From: CAVUAT01 sp963739545
Lineage (GTDB): Bacteria > Actinomycetota > Thermoleophilia > Solirubrobacterales > 70-9
Length of the DNA stretch: 64,000 nt
Assembly (NCBI GenBank): GCA_963739545.1
Contig: CAVUAT010000014.1
Span: 310,001-374,000, forward strand
Direction of reading: 5' to 3'
Under the pieces are notes generated by a model. That model had not been told where the DNA came from and did not search any database. It saw only the letters and a program-made list of their open reading frames with translations. The position numbers were made by a program, and so were the translations under genes. Below are positions 1 to 7,499 of the stretch, one piece after another; the first letter of the stretch is position 1, and every line of letters starts with the position of its first letter.

Positions 1-279
1 CTGCACGCCTTGCGGTCCCTGCGGTCCGGCGGGACCGCCCGGGGTGCCAGCCTGACCTTGCGGGCCGACGGCGTTGATGAACAAACCGCGCTCACTGCCG
101 CGGCAGCTGCCGCCGCTGGGAATCCGGACCAGGCCCTTGTTCGGCTTCTTAGTCTTCACGCACGCCAGAAACCCCGATTGAGCCGAGGCGGTGCCGGCGA
201 CGATCGCGACGAGGCTGACAGCGCCGAGGGCAGCCAACGCGGCCAAGGCGAGCTTCCATCGTCCGATCTCGGTGATCAT
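1..279 (-). CDS. Secreted collagen-like protein, C-terminus beyond window
   Basis: Reading the minus strand from ATG at 279 gives 93 codons open to the left edge, so the gene is partial. It starts MITEIGRWKLALAALAAL, a signal peptide with likely cleavage after GTASA, then two Cys (FLACVK, GSCRG) and at residues 71-93 Gly-Pro-Gln/Gly-x-x triplets (GPQGQAGTPGG, GPQGPQG) of the bacterial collagen-like type. Such triplets form a triple-helical stalk in surface proteins; that role is inferred here. It starts 10 bp after the stop of the secreted protein at 290-691, so the two are probably co-transcribed. Confidence 0.72.
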   Translation of the reverse strand, partial: MITEIGRWKLALAALAALGAVSLVAIVAGTASAQSGFLACVKTKKPNKGLVRIPSGGSCRGSERGLFINAVGPQGQAGTPGGPAGPQGPQGVQ

Positions 280-289
280 GATCCGTCCG

Positions 290-691
290 CTAGCCCTTGA
301 ACATGAAGGTGCGCCTGTCGGTGTCGACCTCGCCGGTGAGGCTGTTGATGGCGGTGATCGACGTGCGCAGCTTGGAGACGCCTAGATTGGCCTTGATCAG
401 GCTCCGGGCCGCCCTGTTCGGCTTCAGGAACGGCTCGGCGATCTGGCCGGCCGAGAACAGGCCCACGTCCGAGGCCGGGCCGAGGTCCGGGCCCTTGAGG
501 ATCAGAGTCGTGCTGACGCTCAGCTGGCAGTCCGCCGAGCACGCCGCCCGATAGGAGATCCGCTTGCTCGGCTTGAGCTTTCCGTTCGTCAGGTAGAAGA
601 CGAGCTCCTCGCCCGCTGACGTCGCCGTCGGGTAACCCGCGCCCGCGGGAGTCGCAGAGGCCAGAAAGGCCACCGTCGCTGCCACCACCAT
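290..691 (-). CDS. Secreted protein of unknown function
   Basis: 133 residues from ATG 691; a GTG at 724 would add 11 residues. The ATG was preferred because it gives a clean signal peptide (MVVAATVAFLASATPAGA). The mature part has a Cys pair (RAACSADCQ) and alternating polar/hydrophobic segments such as STTLILKGPDL, which look like an all-beta exported domain. No family recognised. The promoter-proximal end carries a tandem 36-bp duplication. It is the first gene of a likely two-gene unit with the collagen-like protein downstream. Confidence 0.65.
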   Translation of the reverse strand: MVVAATVAFLASATPAGAGYPTATSAGEELVFYLTNGKLKPSKRISYRAACSADCQLSVSTTLILKGPDLGPASDVGLFSAGQIAEPFLKPNRAARSLIKANLGVSKLRTSITAINSLTGEVDTDRRTFMFKG

Positions 692-750
692 CCCTGCTGT
701 CCCGACTCGAATCACTGCCACCACCCATCCCTGCTGTCCCTATCGAATCA
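679..750 (-). repeat. Tandem 36-bp duplication spanning a gene start
   Basis: Copies at 679-714 and 715-750 are nearly identical (both begin CTGCCACCACC and end TCGAATCA on the + strand) and differ by compensating 1-bp indels plus a few bases. Each copy carries an ATG preceded by GGGACAGCAGGG on the minus strand; only the gene-proximal copy is in frame with the signal peptide. The upstream copy reads MGGGSDSS in another frame. Confidence 0.85.
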
Positions 751-796
751 AGTAGTCACATTACCGTACTCGCCGCTGAATGCCAGTCTGCGGAGC

Positions 797-1498
797 GTGG
801 CGAACTTCTGCCTGATCCACGGCGCCTGGCATGAACCGTCGTGTTGGGACGATCTCGTGGAGCACCTCCATGAGCGCGGTCACGAGGCGGTGGCACCCGA
901 CCTGCCGCTCCACGATCCCGAAGCCGGATTCGAGGAACGCGCCCGCCCCGCCCTGGAGGCGCTCAAAGGGCTCTCGGGCCCCCTGGTGATCGTCGGCCAT
1001 TCTCAGGGCACGGCTTACTCGTCGCTCGTAGCGGCGTCGCGGCCCGAGTCGCTGCTCGTCCACCTCTGCCCCAGGCTGGGTGGATTCACTCCCCCGCCCG
1101 GTGCGCCCGACAGGTTTCGGAAGAGCTTTCGGTTCCCCGCCGACCGGCCCGACGGCACCAGCGTCTGGGACGCTGGTGAGGCCGTCAGGGAGATGTACCC
1201 ACGGCTGGCGCCGGAGGTTGCCCGCGCGCTGGCGCAACGTCTGCGCCCGATGATCCCGCCGCCGGACGAGTATCCCCTCGCCGGGCATCCCGACGTCTCG
1301 ACCGTGTTCGTCTACGCCGCCGACGACGAGCTGTTCGAGCCGGCCTGGGAGCGCTTCATGGCGCGTGAGCTGGTGGGCGTCGAGCCGATCGAGATCCCGG
1401 GCGGCCACTTTCCGATGGCCGAGGACCCGGCCGCCCTCGCCGACCTTCTCGATCGCCTCACCGATGTTTCACAACCACCGGCCGCCGCCCGCTCGTAG
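797..1498 (+). CDS. Alpha/beta-fold hydrolase
   Basis: 233 residues from GTG 797. The N-terminus FCLIHGAW is the oxyanion HG motif, the nucleophile elbow is GHSQG (Ser69), the acid is likely Asp176 or Asp177 (AADDELF) and the His is His204 in PGGHFPMAED. This is the full catalytic triad of the small esterase class (salicylate-esterase-like, EstC-type). No signal peptide, so cytoplasmic. Substrate unknown. It stands alone: divergent from the secreted genes, convergent with the DUF6653 gene, with a strong terminator between. Confidence 0.88.
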   Translation: MANFCLIHGAWHEPSCWDDLVEHLHERGHEAVAPDLPLHDPEAGFEERARPALEALKGLSGPLVIVGHSQGTAYSSLVAASRPESLLVHLCPRLGGFTPPPGAPDRFRKSFRFPADRPDGTSVWDAGEAVREMYPRLAPEVARALAQRLRPMIPPPDEYPLAGHPDVSTVFVYAADDELFEPAWERFMARELVGVEPIEIPGGHFPMAEDPAALADLLDRLTDVSQPPAAARS

Positions 1499-1556
1499 CG
1501 CCGCGCAATAGACCCGAACCCAGGATCTTCCCCTTCTAGGGGTTAGGAGTTCGGGC

Positions 1557-1588
1557 GCGCGGGTTGCGGCGGCGACCGCAACCCGCGC
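1557..1588. terminator. Bidirectional hairpin terminator
   Basis: Perfect 13-bp stem GCGCGGGTTGCGG with its complement at 1576-1588 and a 6-nt loop, between two convergent gene ends (1498 and 1595). There is no clear U-tract. Confidence 0.65.
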
Positions 1589-1594
1589 CGCTCG

Positions 1595-2155
1595 TCAGTA
1601 GTCCCAGGACGCGTATTCGGGGCGACGCTTCATCTCGGCGAACATCAGAGACAGGCGGTCGAGGTACCAGGCCTTGCCGCCGTGCGTGATCAGAAGGCCG
1701 GTAACGGTCGCGAGAACGTTGAGGTCGACCAAGCCATACGCGAGAACAGCCAATCCGATCACGGAGTAGACGTTGGCGACGACGGAGGCCGACCGCGAAC
1801 GAAATTGCTCGGGTAGGTCGACCTTGTCTCGATCCACCCAGATCCTCTCCCCCAGAACGGTCCGCGAAGCCCAGTTCCGGGTCGACGTCGGAGTCTTGAA
1901 CAGGAGCGGGTTCACGAACATCCAGACCAGCGAAACCGCCACGGCGATGAGGCACCAGATGCCGATCCATTCGCGGCTCCAGATGGCCAGCGAGAGCAAT
2001 GAGAGCACCGTGAACCTAGTCCAGACACTGGCCGGGTTCGCGTGCCTCATCCAATTCTCACTTTCCAGGCCGAACGCCTTGGCGATCTTGCGGTCTGCCG
2101 TCGTCGAGGTGCCCGATGCCGGCGACCGGTTCTCAACTACCTGAAGTGTGCTCAT
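1595..2155 (-). CDS. DUF6653-type small membrane protein
   Basis: 186 residues from ATG 2155 (MSTLQVVENRS), preceded by AAAGGAGC at good spacing. A soluble N-terminus of about 60 residues is followed by four hydrophobic segments (VLSLLSLAIW, CLIAVAVSLVWMF, VIGLAVLAYG, LATVTGLLI) and a C-terminus with KAWYLDR and RRPEY. The W-rich layout (NWMRHANPASVWTRF) matches my recollection of DUF6653; no function is known. It is transcribed divergently from a TetR gene, and its promoter overlaps a palindrome, so TetR control is likely. Confidence 0.75.
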   Translation of the reverse strand: MSTLQVVENRSPASGTSTTADRKIAKAFGLESENWMRHANPASVWTRFTVLSLLSLAIWSREWIGIWCLIAVAVSLVWMFVNPLLFKTPTSTRNWASRTVLGERIWVDRDKVDLPEQFRSRSASVVANVYSVIGLAVLAYGLVDLNVLATVTGLLITHGGKAWYLDRLSLMFAEMKRRPEYASWDY

Positions 2156-2196
2156 CCTTGCTCCTTTGCTCAACGCTTGTAGATATCTCAGCAAGC

Positions 2197-2226
2197 AAGC
2201 TACCGCGTCGGTTGTCAGATGTCAAC
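2197..2226 (-). promoter_or_regulatory. Minus-strand sigma70 promoter overlapping a palindromic operator
   Basis: On the minus strand a perfect TTGACA (2225-2220) is followed after 17 nt by TAGCTT (2202-2197), about 40 nt before ATG 2155. The -35 lies inside the imperfect palindrome GTTGTCAGATGTCAAC at 2211-2226 (12 of 16 positions symmetric), which sits between the DUF6653 gene and tetR. This is a natural place for the divergently encoded TetR protein to act. Confidence 0.6.
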
Positions 2227-2244
2227 AAGTGTAGAGTTACGCGA

Positions 2245-2886
2245 ATGACGAGACGGTCCGAGAGATCCGAAGCGCCCCGGAGAGGTAGGAGGCCAGGGGC
2301 GAACTCGACCCGCGATGAGATCCTCACAGCCGCTCGCCACCGGTTCGCCGAAGGCGGCTACGACCGCGCGACGTTCCGCGGGATCGCCGCAGACGCAGGC
2401 GTCGACCCCGCGCTCGTGGTCCAGTTCTTCGGCTCGAAGCAGGAGCTCTTCGCCGCAGCCACGGCACCGCCGGTCACGCTCGCTGAGCTCTCAGAAGCAT
2501 CGGAGCACAGCTCGCCCGGGGAGCCGGGGCTGGGCTTGGCGCGCCTGTTGATGCGCTGGCTGGAGGACGTCGGCGCCCGCGAGGCCCTGCTTGCCAGGAT
2601 TCGCTCCGCGGCGAGCGAGCCGGCCGCAGCGGACGTGGTGCGCCAGATGATCGGCGAGCAGCTGAAGACGTTCGCGGAGCTCATGTCGGGCGACCGCCCC
2701 GACGTGCGGGCGAGCCTGCTCGCCACGCAGTTCCTGGGAGTGGTCTTCGCTCGCTACATCGTGGTCGTGGAGCCGTTGGCTTCGATGAACGGCGAGGAGA
2801 TCGCCGAGTGGCTCGGGCCCACGTTCGACCTTTACCTGACCGGCCCGATCGACGAGCCCGCGGTCGCGCCTCAGCCCAGGCGCTAG
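2245..2886 (+). CDS. TetR/AcrR family regulator
   Basis: 213 residues from ATG 2245 (MTRRSERSEAPRRG). N-terminal helix-turn-helix at about residues 20-65: TRDEILTAARHRFAEGGYD, then TFRGIAADAGVDPALVVQFF and GSKQELF, the TetR signature with VVQFF in place of the usual LYYHF. The C-terminal ligand domain resembles the TetR_C group with the FLGVVFARYIV segment. Likely represses the divergent DUF6653 gene and itself. Its stop overlaps the convergent methyltransferase stop by 4 bp. Confidence 0.9.
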   Translation: MTRRSERSEAPRRGRRPGANSTRDEILTAARHRFAEGGYDRATFRGIAADAGVDPALVVQFFGSKQELFAAATAPPVTLAELSEASEHSSPGEPGLGLARLLMRWLEDVGAREALLARIRSAASEPAAADVVRQMIGEQLKTFAELMSGDRPDVRASLLATQFLGVVFARYIVVVEPLASMNGEEIAEWLGPTFDLYLTGPIDEPAVAPQPRR

Positions 2887-3707
2887 GCCCGGGTGCCGAC
2901 GGCCACGAGGTACTCCATCTCGAAGCGCGCGTCGTCCGCGGCGCCGCGGTTCCACTCTTCGCAGAAGCGGTCGAGGGCTTCGTCGAACTCGTCCGCCCGC
3001 CCGTCCTTCTCCGCGTTGGCGCGCGCCGCGATCGTCGGGCCGTAGCGCTCCTTGAAGTGCTCCCCGTAGTCGCCTGGGCGATCGAAGGCGGTGACCTCGA
3101 GCACGTCGCGTTCGAGGGTTCGCCACTCGACCAGGTCGCCGAACAGCTCGCGCAGGTGCTCCTCGCCGCCCCAGAGCGGCGGCGGTTGGGCGCCGGGCGG
3201 TGGTGCAGGGGCGAACGGCCCCATCGTCTTGAACAGGGCGCCGATCTGCCCTTCCGGGGTCCAGCTCAGAAGCCCGATTGTGCCGCCCGGGCGGGTGACG
3301 CGGACGAGCTCGTCGGCCGCTTCCTGATGGTGCGGCGCGAACATGACGCCGATCGACGACATCACCACGTCGAACGACTCGGCGTCGAACGGGAGGCTCT
3401 CGGCGTCGGCCTCGGCCCACTCGAGCTTCACCCCGTCGGCCTCAGCCCGGGCGCGGCCCGCCTCGAGCAGCTCGGGCGTCAGGTCGCTGGCCGTCACATC
3501 GGCCCCGGCCTGCGCCGCGGGAATAGAGGCGTTGCCCGTGCCGGCGGCTACGTCGAGGACGCGCATCCCGGATTCGATGCCGCAGGCCTCAACGAGGCGC
3601 GGCCCGAGCGGGACTAGGAACGTCTCGACCATGGACGGGTAATCCCCCGAGGCCCACATCTTGCGGTGGCGCCCCTTCAACTCTGAATCGGGACCTGTGG
3701 TCGGCAA
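2883..3707 (-). CDS. Class I SAM-dependent methyltransferase
   Basis: 274 residues from TTG 3707, which has GAGGGGAG upstream; ATG 3659 (MWASGDY) is an alternative start. SAM-binding motif I is VLDVAAGTGNASIPAA (residues about 49-64), motif II ASDLTPELLE, and post-I/motif IV ESFDVVMSSIGVMFAPHH. This is the UbiE/Methyltransf_11 type. Substrate unknown. The C-terminus after residue 170 is a variable cap. No operon partner; convergent with TetR. Confidence 0.88.
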   Translation of the reverse strand: MPTTGPDSELKGRHRKMWASGDYPSMVETFLVPLGPRLVEACGIESGMRVLDVAAGTGNASIPAAQAGADVTASDLTPELLEAGRARAEADGVKLEWAEADAESLPFDAESFDVVMSSIGVMFAPHHQEAADELVRVTRPGGTIGLLSWTPEGQIGALFKTMGPFAPAPPPGAQPPPLWGGEEHLRELFGDLVEWRTLERDVLEVTAFDRPGDYGEHFKERYGPTIAARANAEKDGRADEFDEALDRFCEEWNRGAADDARFEMEYLVAVGTRA

Positions 3708-3920
3708 AGCTCTCCCCTCTCACTCGCTGGACGTCGTAAACATATCCACGCAGAGGGAGACGCGCTAGCTGCGCAGGGCATCTGCGAGCGCGACTGGGGT
3801 CGTTGCCCGAGCAGCCCCTCTGGCGCGCCCTCGCGGAGGGCGCCGAGGTCCGTTGCCGAGATCCGGTCCACGCGGCCACGGGGGCCGAAGCGCTCGACAC
3901 GAGGGTGTGCTTTAATGGTC

Positions 3921-3942
3921 GACTAAGTCAGATGACTAAGTC
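3921..3942. promoter_or_regulatory. 22-bp palindromic operator centred on a start codon
   Basis: GACTAAGTCA (3921-3930), two bases, then TGACTAAGTC (3933-3942). Both the 22-mer and each inner GACTAAGTC are palindromic. The ATG of the TetR gene (3932) is exactly in the centre, with a TTTAAT -10-like box at 3911-3916. Binding here would block both initiation and early elongation, so autoregulation is the simplest reading. Confidence 0.7.
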
Positions 3943-4567
3943 AGCCCTGACAGCAGAAGCCACCACCGAGACCCGCCCGCGCTCGATCAGGCAGACCAAC
4001 GTCGAGGCCTTCCTCGACGCCGCCGAGCGGCTGCTGGTCAGGGAGGGAGCGGCCGGGATCTCAACGCGCCAGCTCGCGGCGGAGGCGGGCCAGAACCACG
4101 GACTCGTCCACTACTACTTCGGCTCGGTCGACGAGCTCCTGATGCAGACGCTGGAGCGGTTCTCAGGCCGCGTCATGGACCGCCAGCGGGCGATGTACGG
4201 CAGCGATGCGCCTTTCGCCGAGAAGTGGCGAACGGCGATGGGCTACATAGATGAGGATCTCGCGGTGGGCTATCCCAAGGTCTGGGCCGAGCTCGAAGCC
4301 CTCGCCTGGAACCACCCGGAGATGCGCGCCCGGCTGAACGGCGTCAACGAGAGCTGGCGCTCACTGCTGCGCGATGCCCTCGCCGACGCGATCAAGGAGT
4401 ACGAGCTCGACAGCTCCGTCTTCTCGGCTGAGGCCCTCGCGGCGCTGGTGATGCAGTTCAACAAGGGCCTTCTTTACGAGCGCCTGCTCGGCTTCGACCG
4501 CGGCCACGCGGACCTGCTGGCATCGATCGAGCGCTGGCTCACGTCACTGGAGGAGGCGAAGCGATGA
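3932..4567 (+). CDS. TetR/AcrR family regulator (operon leader)
   Basis: 211 residues from ATG 3932. HTH at about residues 18-63: QTNVEAFLDAAERLLVREGA, STRQLAAEAGQNHGLVHYYF, GSVDELL. The rest is a helical ligand domain with a W-rich stretch (PKVWAELEALAWNHPEM). The stop overlaps the next gene's ATG as ATGA (4564-4567), so the regulator is translationally coupled to the hydrolase-glycosyltransferase fusion and presumably controls it through the operator on its own start. Confidence 0.92.
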   Translation: MTKSALTAEATTETRPRSIRQTNVEAFLDAAERLLVREGAAGISTRQLAAEAGQNHGLVHYYFGSVDELLMQTLERFSGRVMDRQRAMYGSDAPFAEKWRTAMGYIDEDLAVGYPKVWAELEALAWNHPEMRARLNGVNESWRSLLRDALADAIKEYELDSSVFSAEALAALVMQFNKGLLYERLLGFDRGHADLLASIERWLTSLEEAKR

Positions 4568-6738
4568 CCGTGTTGTTGGCGCCCCCGGCACGATCGACCG
4601 GGCGCGACGCTGAACAGAGCCGCGCGCTCTACCCCGAGACCGAGGGTTTCGTCGAGCGCGACGGGCAGCGCCTCTTCTACGAGGTCTACGGCGAGGGCGA
4701 GGAGACGATCTTCCTGCTCCCGACCTGGTCACTGGTCCACTCACGCCACTGGAAGATGCAGATCCACTACTTCGCCCGCCATTTCCGGGTGCTGACGATG
4801 GACGGGCTCGGGAACGGCCGCTCCGATCGCTGCCGCGACCCGAAGCGCTACGAAGCCGCGGAGTTCGCCCTCGACTGCCTGGCCGTGATGGACGCGACCG
4901 ATACCGAGCGCGCGGCGATGGCGAGCCTCTCGCGAGGCGCCCAGTTCCTGCTGGAGCTGGGTCGGCTGGCTCCCGAAAGGGTCACCGGCGCCGCCTTCAT
5001 CGGCCCCCTGTTCCCCTACACGCCGTCGCACTGGTCGGTGCTGCTCCGGGACGTGCCGACCGTCGTCCGTCGCCGCACGCCCTTCACCTGGTGGGGGCAT
5101 CTGAACCCGCTCGCATGGCCCGAGCGCTACCCAGAGTTCGCCGAGTGGTTCATCTCGCGGTGCCTCCCCGAGCCGCACTCGACCAAGGGCATCGAGGACG
5201 GTGTGGGATGGGCGCTGGACACCGACGCCGAGGCGCTCATGGCCACGGCATCGGCGGGTCAGATCCACACCGACCGGCGCACCCTGCGCGACCTGGCGCG
5301 GAAGCTGGATTGCCCGGTGCTGGTGATCCACGGAGACCGCGATCGGATCACTCCGCCCCGCGACGGCCGCGCCCTCGCTCGCCTCAGCAACGGGCAGCTC
5401 GAGGTGGTTCCCGGAGGGGGCCACTTTTCGCATTCCCGCAAGCCGGTCCAGGTCAACCTCGCTCTTCGCGAGTTCTCCGAAGACGCCTTCGGGCGAGAGC
5501 GCACGCCGCGTGACCCCACCGTCCACAGGCCCGATGGCCGTCCGCGCGCGCTCTACATCTCCTCGCCGATCGGGCTCGGTCACGCGCAGCGGGATGTCGC
5601 GATCGCCCGCGAGCTTCGCCGGCTGAAGCCGGACCTGCAGGTCGACTGGCTCGCCCAGGACCCGGTCACCCGGGTGCTCGAGGGCGAAGGCGAGCGCATC
5701 CATCCGGCCAGCGCGCACCTGGCCAACGAGTCCCGCCACATCGAGTCGGAGTCGGCCGAGCACGACCTGCACTGCTTCCAGGCGCTGCGCCGAATGGACG
5801 AGATCCTCGCCGCCAACTTCATGCTCTTCCATGACGTCGTGCGCGACGAGCGCTACGACCTCTGGATCGGGGACGAGGCGTGGGAGCTCGACTACTACCT
5901 CCACGAGAACCCACGCGAGAAGCGGGTCCCGTTCGCGTGGCTGACCGACTTCGTCGGCTTCCTGCCGATGGACGACGGCGGCGAGCGGGAGAAATTCTTG
6001 ACCGCGGACTACAACGCGGACATGGTCGACCACATCGCCGAGCACCCCGAGGTCCGGGACATGGCCCTGTTCGTGGGCAACCCCGACGACGTCGTCGACG
6101 AACGGCTCGGCCCGCGGCTGCCGATGATCCGCGACTGGACCGAGCGCCACTTCGACTTCACCGGCTACGTCACCGGCTTCGACCCGGCCGAGCTCAGCGA
6201 TCGCGGCAAGCTGCGCGACGAGCTCGGCTATGGCGACGACGAGCAGGTCTGCATCGTCACGGTCGGCGGGTCGGGCGTCGGCGCCGATCTGCTGCGCCGG
6301 GTGATCGCCGCATTCCCGGCGGCGAAGGAAAGGGTCCCGGACCTGCGCATGATCGTCGTCGCGGGCCCCCGCATCGACCCTGCGTCACTGCCCACCCACT
6401 CCGGGCTGGAGGTGGTGCCATACGTGCACAACCTCTACCGCCACCTCGCCGCTTGCGACCTGGCGGTGGTGCAGGGCGGCCTCACCACCTCGATGGAGCT
6501 GACGGCCCAGAAGCGGCCGTTCCTCTTCTTCCCCCTGCGCCACCACTTCGAGCAGAACTTCCACGTCCGCCACCGACTCGACCAGTACGGAGCCGGGCGC
6601 CGTATGGACTTCGACGCAGCGTCGCCGGACCTGATCGCCGAGGCGATCGGCGAGGAGATCGGCCGCGACGTCGCCTACCGCGACGTGGAGAGCGACGGCG
6701 CCGCTCGCGCTGCCTTGCGCCTGGCCGAGTTGCTCTGA
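4564..6738 (+). CDS. Alpha/beta hydrolase fused to GT-B glycosyltransferase
   Basis: 724 residues. Residues 25-315 are an alpha/beta hydrolase: oxyanion LLPTWSLVHSR, nucleophile Ser123 in ASLSRGAQ (the usual first Gly of GxSxG is Ser), acid Asp258/Asp260 (HGDRDRIT), His287 (GGGHFSHSRKP). Residues 328-724 form a MurG/GT1-like glycosyltransferase: N-terminal SSPIGLGHAQRD (GxGH, acceptor side) and C-terminal VPYVHNLYRHLAACDLAVVQ followed by GGLTTSMELTAQKRPFLFFP, the nucleotide-sugar binding region. No signal peptide. Fusion suggests coupled acyl and sugar transfer or hydrolysis on one substrate (inference). Coupled to TetR upstream. Confidence 0.88.
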   Translation: MTVLLAPPARSTGRDAEQSRALYPETEGFVERDGQRLFYEVYGEGEETIFLLPTWSLVHSRHWKMQIHYFARHFRVLTMDGLGNGRSDRCRDPKRYEAAEFALDCLAVMDATDTERAAMASLSRGAQFLLELGRLAPERVTGAAFIGPLFPYTPSHWSVLLRDVPTVVRRRTPFTWWGHLNPLAWPERYPEFAEWFISRCLPEPHSTKGIEDGVGWALDTDAEALMATASAGQIHTDRRTLRDLARKLDCPVLVIHGDRDRITPPRDGRALARLSNGQLEVVPGGGHFSHSRKPVQVNLALREFSEDAFGRERTPRDPTVHRPDGRPRALYISSPIGLGHAQRDVAIARELRRLKPDLQVDWLAQDPVTRVLEGEGERIHPASAHLANESRHIESESAEHDLHCFQALRRMDEILAANFMLFHDVVRDERYDLWIGDEAWELDYYLHENPREKRVPFAWLTDFVGFLPMDDGGEREKFLTADYNADMVDHIAEHPEVRDMALFVGNPDDVVDERLGPRLPMIRDWTERHFDFTGYVTGFDPAELSDRGKLRDELGYGDDEQVCIVTVGGSGVGADLLRRVIAAFPAAKERVPDLRMIVVAGPRIDPASLPTHSGLEVVPYVHNLYRHLAACDLAVVQGGLTTSMELTAQKRPFLFFPLRHHFEQNFHVRHRLDQYGAGRRMDFDAASPDLIAEAIGEEIGRDVAYRDVESDGAARAALRLAELL

Positions 6739-6764
6739 GGACCGGGCGGATCGGAGCGGTGAGG

Positions 6765-7051
6765 TCAGCCCGCCGTCGTCACCAGCTCGAAGTAGGCCGC
6801 GAAGACGTTGCCGCTGCTGGTGCCCTGCGCGGTCACGGTGAAGCGGATCCGCAGGTCGTCCACTGCCGCCTGGTCGGGCGGGGTGACGTTGACCGAGCGC
6901 CACTGGTAGCCCGCGGAGCCGCCGACCGTGGTCCCGGTTCCTGTCGGCGGGGGACGGTCAGGGTGCGAGGGGGCTGAGGCGCGGCGGTGAAGCTGCCCCC
7001 GACCGCCTTGTTCGCGTTCATCGTCAGCGCGCAGGACCCCGTCCAAGGGTG
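6765..7051 (-). pseudogene. Decayed C-terminal piece of an InlB-repeat secreted protein
   Basis: On the minus strand GSCALTMNANKAVGGSFTA matches the terminal unit of the bacterial InlB-B type repeat also found in the gene at 61387. About 20 codons later the frame shifts into TGTGTTVGGSAGYQWRSVNV...VFAAYFELVTTAG, a beta-rich C-terminus ending at a stop (6765). An upstream TGA (7052-7054) and the start of the + strand gene at 7065 cut it off. So it is a truncated, frameshifted remnant. Confidence 0.7.
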
Positions 7052-7064
7052 TCAATGTGTCCGC

Positions 7065-7499
7065 GTGCCGAAGGTCAGAGTCGTCGCGCGTCGCGGGTTG
7101 GTCGTTGCCGTGGTGGCCCTGCAACTCGGGTTCGCGGCGCGCGGCTACTGGTCTGACCACAAGGAGTTCGCGTTCCAGATGTTTCCCGAGTCGAGCACCT
7201 GGCGCGCCGATGTGGTCCGGGTCACCGCCGACGGCCGACGCGTCCCGGTCGAGATCCCGTGGTCGGGGTACCGCTGGGAGGAACTGGTGCCGAAGCTGGG
7301 GCTTAGCTACCCCTCGACCCGCCACCACGCGGCCGCCGGGCTCGACAACCAGCTGGCGTTTCTCGACTCCGCTCTCGACTGGGTCGCGGACAACACGCCG
7401 CGCGACATCGAGACCCGCTACCTGGAGGCCACCGTCACCTCCTGGCACAACGACGATCCACCCCGGCGCGAGGTCTTCCGGAGCAACGTGCGCGAGTGA
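7065..7499 (+). CDS. Small membrane-anchored protein of HTTM operon
   Basis: 144 residues from GTG 7065. One N-terminal hydrophobic segment (GLVVAVVALQLGFAARGY) with no clear cleavage site, so a single-pass anchor with the rest outside. The outer part is W/Y-rich (WSDHKEFAFQMFPESSTW, IPWSGYRWEELV). Family not recognised. It overlaps the HTTM gene by 4 bp (GTGA), so the two are coupled and probably work together. The start is chosen because upstream codons run into the minus-strand remnant. Confidence 0.75.
   Translation: MPKVRVVARRGLVVAVVALQLGFAARGYWSDHKEFAFQMFPESSTWRADVVRVTADGRRVPVEIPWSGYRWEELVPKLGLSYPSTRHHAAAGLDNQLAFLDSALDWVADNTPRDIETRYLEATVTSWHNDDPPRREVFRSNVRE

Noticed and set aside
2491..3420. 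Long minus-strand open frame of 309 codons over tetR and the methyltransferase
   Set aside because: Arg-rich shadow frame (RRGRVRR-like) in high-GC DNA; the overlapping frames have clear families.
4741..6150. Minus-strand open frame of 469 codons opposite the hydrolase-glycosyltransferase
   Set aside because: Antisense shadow of a well-supported gene; no domain, no RBS.
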